Made by a program: the position numbers and the translations under genes. From the NCBI GenBank assembly GCA_004347695.1, contig SLTK01000013.1, positions 42,838-106,837 on the forward strand: DNA of 64,000 nt, read 5' to 3'. Below are positions 59,865 to 64,000 of this stretch, one piece after another. The stretch's first letter is position 1, and every line of letters begins with the position of its first letter. The notes beneath the pieces are model-generated. The model ran no database searches and had not been told where the DNA came from. It saw only the letters and a list, made by a program, of their open reading frames with translations. This DNA is from Chloroflexota bacterium (lineage in GTDB: Bacteria; Chloroflexota; Anaerolineae; Anaerolineales; Anaerolineaceae).

Positions 59865-61802
59865 ATGAGATTGGAAAATAATTTTGGTACCACGGTCATC
59901 GAGCAGGACATTGAACATGCACCACGAAAAAACTGGCACCAGTGGTTGATTGGCCGTCCGCTGCAAACCGCCGATGCACCGCATCAAACCATTGGCAAGG
60001 CGATCGGCCTGGCTGTCTTTGCCTCGGATGCGCTGTCATCCACCGCCTACGCCACCCAGGAAATCATGATGATCCTTGCCATCGCGGGCAGCGGCGCGCT
60101 GGGATATGTGTTTCCCATTTCGCTTGCCATTGTCGCGCTGATGACGATTGTGACGATCTCATACCAGCAAACCATCCATGCCTACCCAGGCGGAGGTGGT
60201 GCGTATATCGTTGCGCGTGATAATTTGGGCGAACTGCCTGCGCAAACCGCCGGCGCTGCCCTGCTGACCGACTATATCCTGACCGTGGCCGTCTCGATTT
60301 CTTCCGGGGTGGCTCAAATTACTTCGGCCTTTCCTGAACTGCACATATACCGCGTTGAAATTGCCGTCGTTATGGTGTTTTTTATCATGCTGATTAACTT
60401 GCGCGGAGTGAAAGAATCGGGCACCACCTTCGCCATCCCGACCTACTTTTTTATCCTCGCCATGGTTCTAACCGTCGGGACAGGTTTCTTTCGCTACCTG
60501 ACCGGATCGCTCGGGGTAGTGGTCAATCCGCCTGCATTTTCAACGGAAGGCCTTATCGGAACCATCACGCCCTTCCTGCTGCTGCACGCTTTTGCCAGCG
60601 GAACAGCAGCATTGACCGGCATCGAAGCCATTTCGAACGGCATTACCGCTTTCAAAGAACCGCGCAGTAAAAACGCCGGCATTACGCTGTTGTGGATGTC
60701 CGCCATCCTCGGCTCGCTATTTCTCGGGATCTCATTTCTGGCGGGTAAAATCGCCGCCGTTCCCTCCGAAGGGGAGACGGTCATCTCGCAACTGGCGCGC
60801 ACGGTTTACGGCGGGGAAGGATTTTTGTACCTGGCTGTAATCGGCGGCACATCGATCATTTTGATCATGGCGGCCAACACTGCTTTTGCCGATTTCCCGC
60901 GATTGGGGGCTTTGCACGCCGGCGATGGTTTTCTACCGCGCCAGTTTACCTTTCGCGGCAGCCGGTTGGTCTTTTCACGCGGCATCGTTGCTCTGGCAGT
61001 CATTGCATCGTTTTTAATCATCCTATTCCAGGCCAGCGTAACCCGGCTGATCCCACTCTACGCCATCGGGGTGTTCCTGTCATTTACCCTGTCGCAGGCA
61101 GGCATGGCGCGTCGCTGGTGGAAATCCGGCAAACTTGCAGAAGGTGAAAAAATCGTCGAAGCGGGCTCGGTCAACATGTATGACCGCCACTGGAAACTGA
61201 AAATGGTGATTAATGGCTTTGGCATGGTCTGCACATTCATCGTCATGGTGGTCTTTGCCGTTACCAAATTTTTAGACGGAGCCTGGATCATCATTATCCT
61301 GGTACCTTTACTGGTGTTTGTTTTCTTTGGCATCCACCACCACTATAAGTCGCTGGCGAACAAACTTTCGCTGGAAAATTACAACACACCTATGCGCGTC
61401 TCGCACAACCGGGTGGTGCTGCTGATCGCCGGCGTTCATCGCGGTACCCTGGCTGCGCTGGCTTACGCCCGGTCGCTTTCGGCGGACGTGACCGCTGTGC
61501 ATGTGTCCATCGATCCTGCCGAAGCGCAGAAAGTGGTCGATAAATGGAACGCTTACGGCGACGGCACCCGCCTGGTGGTGTTGGACTCGCCCTACCGGCT
61601 ATTCATCGAGCCGCTGATGGCTTTCATCGAGGGCCTGCTGAAAAACCGGCAGCCTGCCGAAGTATTGACCATCGTGGTGCCGCAGTTCGTCACGTCTCGC
61701 TGGTGGGAGAACCTGCTTCATAATCAGACAGCGCTGATGTTGCGCTTTGCGCTGTTGTTCAAAAAGGGACTTGTGATTTTGGAAGTGCCGTATAACGTAT
61801 AA
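59865..61802 (+). CDS. KimA-like potassium transporter (APC family)
   Basis: A 645-residue permease. Twelve hydrophobic segments include the APC motifs ASDALSSTAYATQEI, YPGGGGAYIVARDNLGELPAQTAGAALLTDYILTVAVSISSGVAQITSAFP and AFASGTAALTGIEAISNGITAFKEP; these are very close to what I recall of B. subtilis KimA (YdaO), a high-affinity K+/H+ symporter. The C-terminal ~145 residues (from NRVVLLIAGVHRGTLAALAYARS) form a USP-like cytoplasmic domain that in KimA binds c-di-AMP. AAGGTG precedes the ATG. The KdpDE-like pair upstream suggests K+-dependent control. Confidence 0.85.
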   Translation: MRLENNFGTTVIEQDIEHAPRKNWHQWLIGRPLQTADAPHQTIGKAIGLAVFASDALSSTAYATQEIMMILAIAGSGALGYVFPISLAIVALMTIVTISYQQTIHAYPGGGGAYIVARDNLGELPAQTAGAALLTDYILTVAVSISSGVAQITSAFPELHIYRVEIAVVMVFFIMLINLRGVKESGTTFAIPTYFFILAMVLTVGTGFFRYLTGSLGVVVNPPAFSTEGLIGTITPFLLLHAFASGTAALTGIEAISNGITAFKEPRSKNAGITLLWMSAILGSLFLGISFLAGKIAAVPSEGETVISQLARTVYGGEGFLYLAVIGGTSIILIMAANTAFADFPRLGALHAGDGFLPRQFTFRGSRLVFSRGIVALAVIASFLIILFQASVTRLIPLYAIGVFLSFTLSQAGMARRWWKSGKLAEGEKIVEAGSVNMYDRHWKLKMVINGFGMVCTFIVMVVFAVTKFLDGAWIIIILVPLLVFVFFGIHHHYKSLANKLSLENYNTPMRVSHNRVVLLIAGVHRGTLAALAYARSLSADVTAVHVSIDPAEAQKVVDKWNAYGDGTRLVVLDSPYRLFIEPLMAFIEGLLKNRQPAEVLTIVVPQFVTSRWWENLLHNQTALMLRFALLFKKGLVILEVPYNV

Positions 61803-61831
61803 ACCCACTGCGATATAACTGTTTCATCCTT

Positions 61832-61852
61832 CCAGGGGCCTAAAACCCCTGG
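61832..61852 (+). terminator. Hairpin after the KimA-like gene
   Basis: CCAGGGG pairs with CCCCTGG across CCTAAAA, then GTTTCC. The T tract is short. Confidence 0.5.
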
Positions 61853-62106
61853 GTTTCCACGGCATCCCTTCACCCCCTGCCCCCGCTCTCCGAGAACTCA
61901 ACGTGCTATGGAATGGCATCAACGAGGAGGTGAGTTCCATCGTAATTGAATAATTGAGGATTATCGAATAATTCCAACAGTATTGATTCCGTCAATCGAT
62001 CCTCTCCAATATTCAAACAATACCAGACTACCAGCTTATAGCCAACTACTTTGCCTTCCTTTGTGCCTGGGTCAACCGCTACCGCCAATGAAACACCAAC
62101 ACCTAC
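61853..62106. other. Gap before the RHS gene
   Basis: AT-rich sequence without a convincing gene. A minus-strand frame at 61906-62088 has no ribosome site and no homology I can recognise. Just before the RHS frame, a different frame reads a Thr/Pro-rich stretch (ACCGCTACCGCCAATGAAACA) that resembles the RHS linker, so the RHS gene may have lost its true start by frameshift or rearrangement. Confidence 0.35.
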
Positions 62107-64000
62107 TTGGTGTTGACCTCCACCCCCTTGCCAGGCGATACCTTCACTTTTGCCCCGCTGGATGACGCAACAATCCAGAGCACATCCCCGGATACCAATG
62201 CCGGTTCAGCTACCAGCCTGGTGGTGGATAATTCTCCGCTGCAGCATGTCCTGATCAAGTTCCAGGTGGACGGATTGGCCGGACGTGTGGTCACGCGGGC
62301 AACGCTGAAATTGTATAATATCAGCAGCTCGGATATTGGGGGCAGCTTCTACCGGGTGAACGACCAGAGTTGGACAAAGGAAACGGTCACCTGGAATAAC
62401 GCGCCTGCACACGATAACACACTGGTGGCTTCGCTGGGTGCGGTAACGACTGGCACCTGGTACGCTGTGGATTTGACTTCTTTGATTACCACGGACGGGA
62501 TCTATTCTCTGCGGGTTAGTTCCACCTCCACCAACGGAGCGGACTATTCATCGAAGGAAGGCGCCAACCCGCCGGTGCTGGAGATTGTGGTGGAAAATAC
62601 CGCCACGGCCACCGAAACAGCGACAGCCACATCTACCCTTTCGGCGACCAATACGCCAACCGCGACCGCCACGCCAACACTATTAGCAACTGAAACGCCA
62701 ACCGCAACAGCCACGCCCTCAAACACGGCGTTACCAACCGCCACGCCTACGTCCACCAAAACCGCCACACCAACCGTTACTAAAACCGCTACGCCTACAT
62801 CCACCAAAACCGCTTCCCCGACGCCCACTAAAACTTTTACCCCTACAGCCACCCCCACCCCGCAGACCTATACCATGACCTACACCTATGACGGCGATGG
62901 CCGAATGGTGAAATCTGTGATGGGGGACGTGACCACTTACTACGTCGGCGCACACTACGAAAAGACGGTACAAGGCAGCCAGCAAAATGAGCGCAAGTAC
63001 TATTTTGTGGGCGCAAACCGCATTGCTATGCTTGCCCCACAGGGGTGCTCCGCTTCGCTTCGCAAGAACGGCACCTTAACATGGTTACTCACTGACCATT
63101 TGGGCTCGACCAGCGTGACGGCCAATGCCAGCGGCAACTTGCTCAGCTCGCTGCGCTATACTGCCTTTGGCGAAATCAGGGCAGCTTCCAGTACTACTAC
63201 GACAGACTACCGCTACACCGGGCAGAGATCCGAAGCCGAGATTGGGTTGTATTACTATGTGGCTAGATTCTACGACCCGGTGCTGGGGCGGTTCATCAGT
63301 GCGGATACAATCATCCCGAATCCAAATAGCTCTTCGAGTTGGGACCGCTTTGGTTACGTACAAAATAACCCGATCAATTTGATCGACCCGTCAGGTAACA
63401 AAGCCTGTTCTTCTGATGGAGGAATTTTTGATACATGCATAGACCCATTGTCAATTACATTACCTGAATTCGCACAAAATTTCGGCGTCGAATTTGATGG
63501 ATCATGGTCTGAAGGTAACCAGTGGAATGTATTAGCAGCAGTAGCGATGGTTGGTGCAAAATATGGTGAACAGTTGGGACTTGATTCGAGTTCGGCTTTT
63601 AAAAAGGTGCATGGATTGAATAATGGCATACAATTCATATTTGGATGGAAGAATTGCCCGGAATGTATGGGGGCGGGAGGCTATACTTATAGTGCTTCCC
63701 ATATCCGATTTGAGACCCTTTGGACATGGAATCCAAAAAACAGAATTCCAAACGTAATTCACGAATTGGGACATGCGTTTAATAATTTGTTCTGGACCAC
63801 TTTGAGTTCAGGAGAAAGGGGACGATTACCTGATTATTCATTATCCCAAGCTCAAAGATCAAATCCAAATTTTCCAAACAGGCCAAATAACCCGGATCTG
63901 CGAAAAAATTATGGTTTTGCAGGATCTTTTGGATTTTGGCAACAGAGTGTCCAAGGATCTGCTTCTGAAGAGTTTGCAGTGGGATTGTGCGAAAAAGTGG
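62107..64000 (+). CDS. DNRLRE-RHS surface protein with HELGH C-terminal domain (3' end outside window)
   Basis: Frame opens after a TGA at 62089; first start candidate is TTG 62107, with no signal peptide, so the N-terminus is in doubt. Domains in order: DNRLRE-type beta domain (to about 62580; FAPLDDATIQST, then FYRVNDQSWTKETVTWNNAP), a Thr/Pro-rich linker (62590-62860), an RHS core (MTYTYDGDGRMVKS..., LLTDHLGSTSVTANASG, RFYDPVLGRFISADTII) and, after NPINLIDPSGN, a C-terminal domain with a zinc-binding HELGH (63760-63774) and a nearby SASEEFA that may supply a third ligand. RHS proteins with variable tips are polymorphic toxins; here the tip looks like a metallopeptidase. The gene is cut by the window end. 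Confidence 0.8.
   Translation, partial: MVLTSTPLPGDTFTFAPLDDATIQSTSPDTNAGSATSLVVDNSPLQHVLIKFQVDGLAGRVVTRATLKLYNISSSDIGGSFYRVNDQSWTKETVTWNNAPAHDNTLVASLGAVTTGTWYAVDLTSLITTDGIYSLRVSSTSTNGADYSSKEGANPPVLEIVVENTATATETATATSTLSATNTPTATATPTLLATETPTATATPSNTALPTATPTSTKTATPTVTKTATPTSTKTASPTPTKTFTPTATPTPQTYTMTYTYDGDGRMVKSVMGDVTTYYVGAHYEKTVQGSQQNERKYYFVGANRIAMLAPQGCSASLRKNGTLTWLLTDHLGSTSVTANASGNLLSSLRYTAFGEIRAASSTTTTDYRYTGQRSEAEIGLYYYVARFYDPVLGRFISADTIIPNPNSSSSWDRFGYVQNNPINLIDPSGNKACSSDGGIFDTCIDPLSITLPEFAQNFGVEFDGSWSEGNQWNVLAAVAMVGAKYGEQLGLDSSSAFKKVHGLNNGIQFIFGWKNCPECMGAGGYTYSASHIRFETLWTWNPKNRIPNVIHELGHAFNNLFWTTLSSGERGRLPDYSLSQAQRSNPNFPNRPNNPDLRKNYGFAGSFGFWQQSVQGSASEEFAVGLCEKV

Noticed and set aside
61906..62088. 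60-residue minus-strand gene before the RHS locus
   Set aside because: TTG start, no ribosome site, frame continues upstream into Val/Gly repeats of linker DNA; nothing recognisable.

Overview
The window is about 64 kb of bacterial chromosome with moderate-to-high GC. It most resembles a member of the Chloroflexota, class Anaerolineae. This is an inference from gene content: one-polypeptide double-ATPase ECF module, DNRLRE/RHS surface protein, NAGPA-type glycosidase, DUF2892 and DUF4342 proteins, and the mix of intergenic palindromic repeats. No rRNA or marker gene fixes the species. UGA is an ordinary stop in many genes (for example iorA), so the code is standard, with one probable recoding event described below.

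Layout. 1-4.6 kb: a two-helix membrane protein, alanine racemase, the Tat translocon (tatC, tatA, and a TatB-like gene carrying a 75-bp minisatellite) and a lipoprotein. 4.6-9.2 kb: an operon for indolepyruvate ferredoxin oxidoreductase (iorA, iorB) and an ADP-forming acyl-CoA synthetase, which together ferment aryl 2-oxo acids to ATP. 9.4-16 kb: a membrane FHA-like protein, an ECF vitamin/metal transporter (fused EcfA, EcfT, S component) and an MFS transporter. 16-22.4 kb: DUF2892 and thioredoxin-DUF2892 proteins, rhodanese, glycerate kinase, MsrPQ (a Tat-exported repair enzyme) and an RlmD-type rRNA methylase. 22.4-24.6 kb: an accessory patch with an IS256-family element, an orphan RHS fragment, a structured repeat and tRNA-Leu(UAA). 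25-35 kb: formate-THF ligase of the long, eukaryote-like form, an XRE-cupin regulator, a decayed REP-associated transposase with REP palindromes, ferritin, a four-gene antitoxin/PIN/rarA/phosphatase operon, an OsmC-SnoaL fusion, rpiB, and mntP under a yybP-ykoY manganese riboswitch. 35-41 kb: a methylcitrate-cycle operon prpB-prpC-prpD-osmC-icd. 41-56.8 kb: serC, GNATs, azlCD, a phosphodiester glycosidase, MOSC, EamA, methyltransferases and cyclopropane synthase. 56.9-61.8 kb: a KdpDE-like two-component system beside a KimA-like potassium transporter. 62.1 kb to the end: a DNRLRE-RHS protein whose C-terminal domain carries a HELGH zinc motif and runs off the window.

The most unusual signal is the OsmC-family gene in the prp operon. 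An in-frame UGA sits exactly where the catalytic cysteine should be, the OsmC fold continues in frame on both sides, and a small stem-loop with a G in its apical loop follows about 19 nt downstream. This looks like a selenocysteine-containing OsmC protein. Other points of note: start codons placed 6-9 nt after a -10 hexamer (leaderless transcripts) in several genes, a REP palindrome embedded in frame inside its own transposase gene, coding minisatellites that look like captured intergenic repeats, and a KdpDE-type system wired to KimA rather than KdpFABC.
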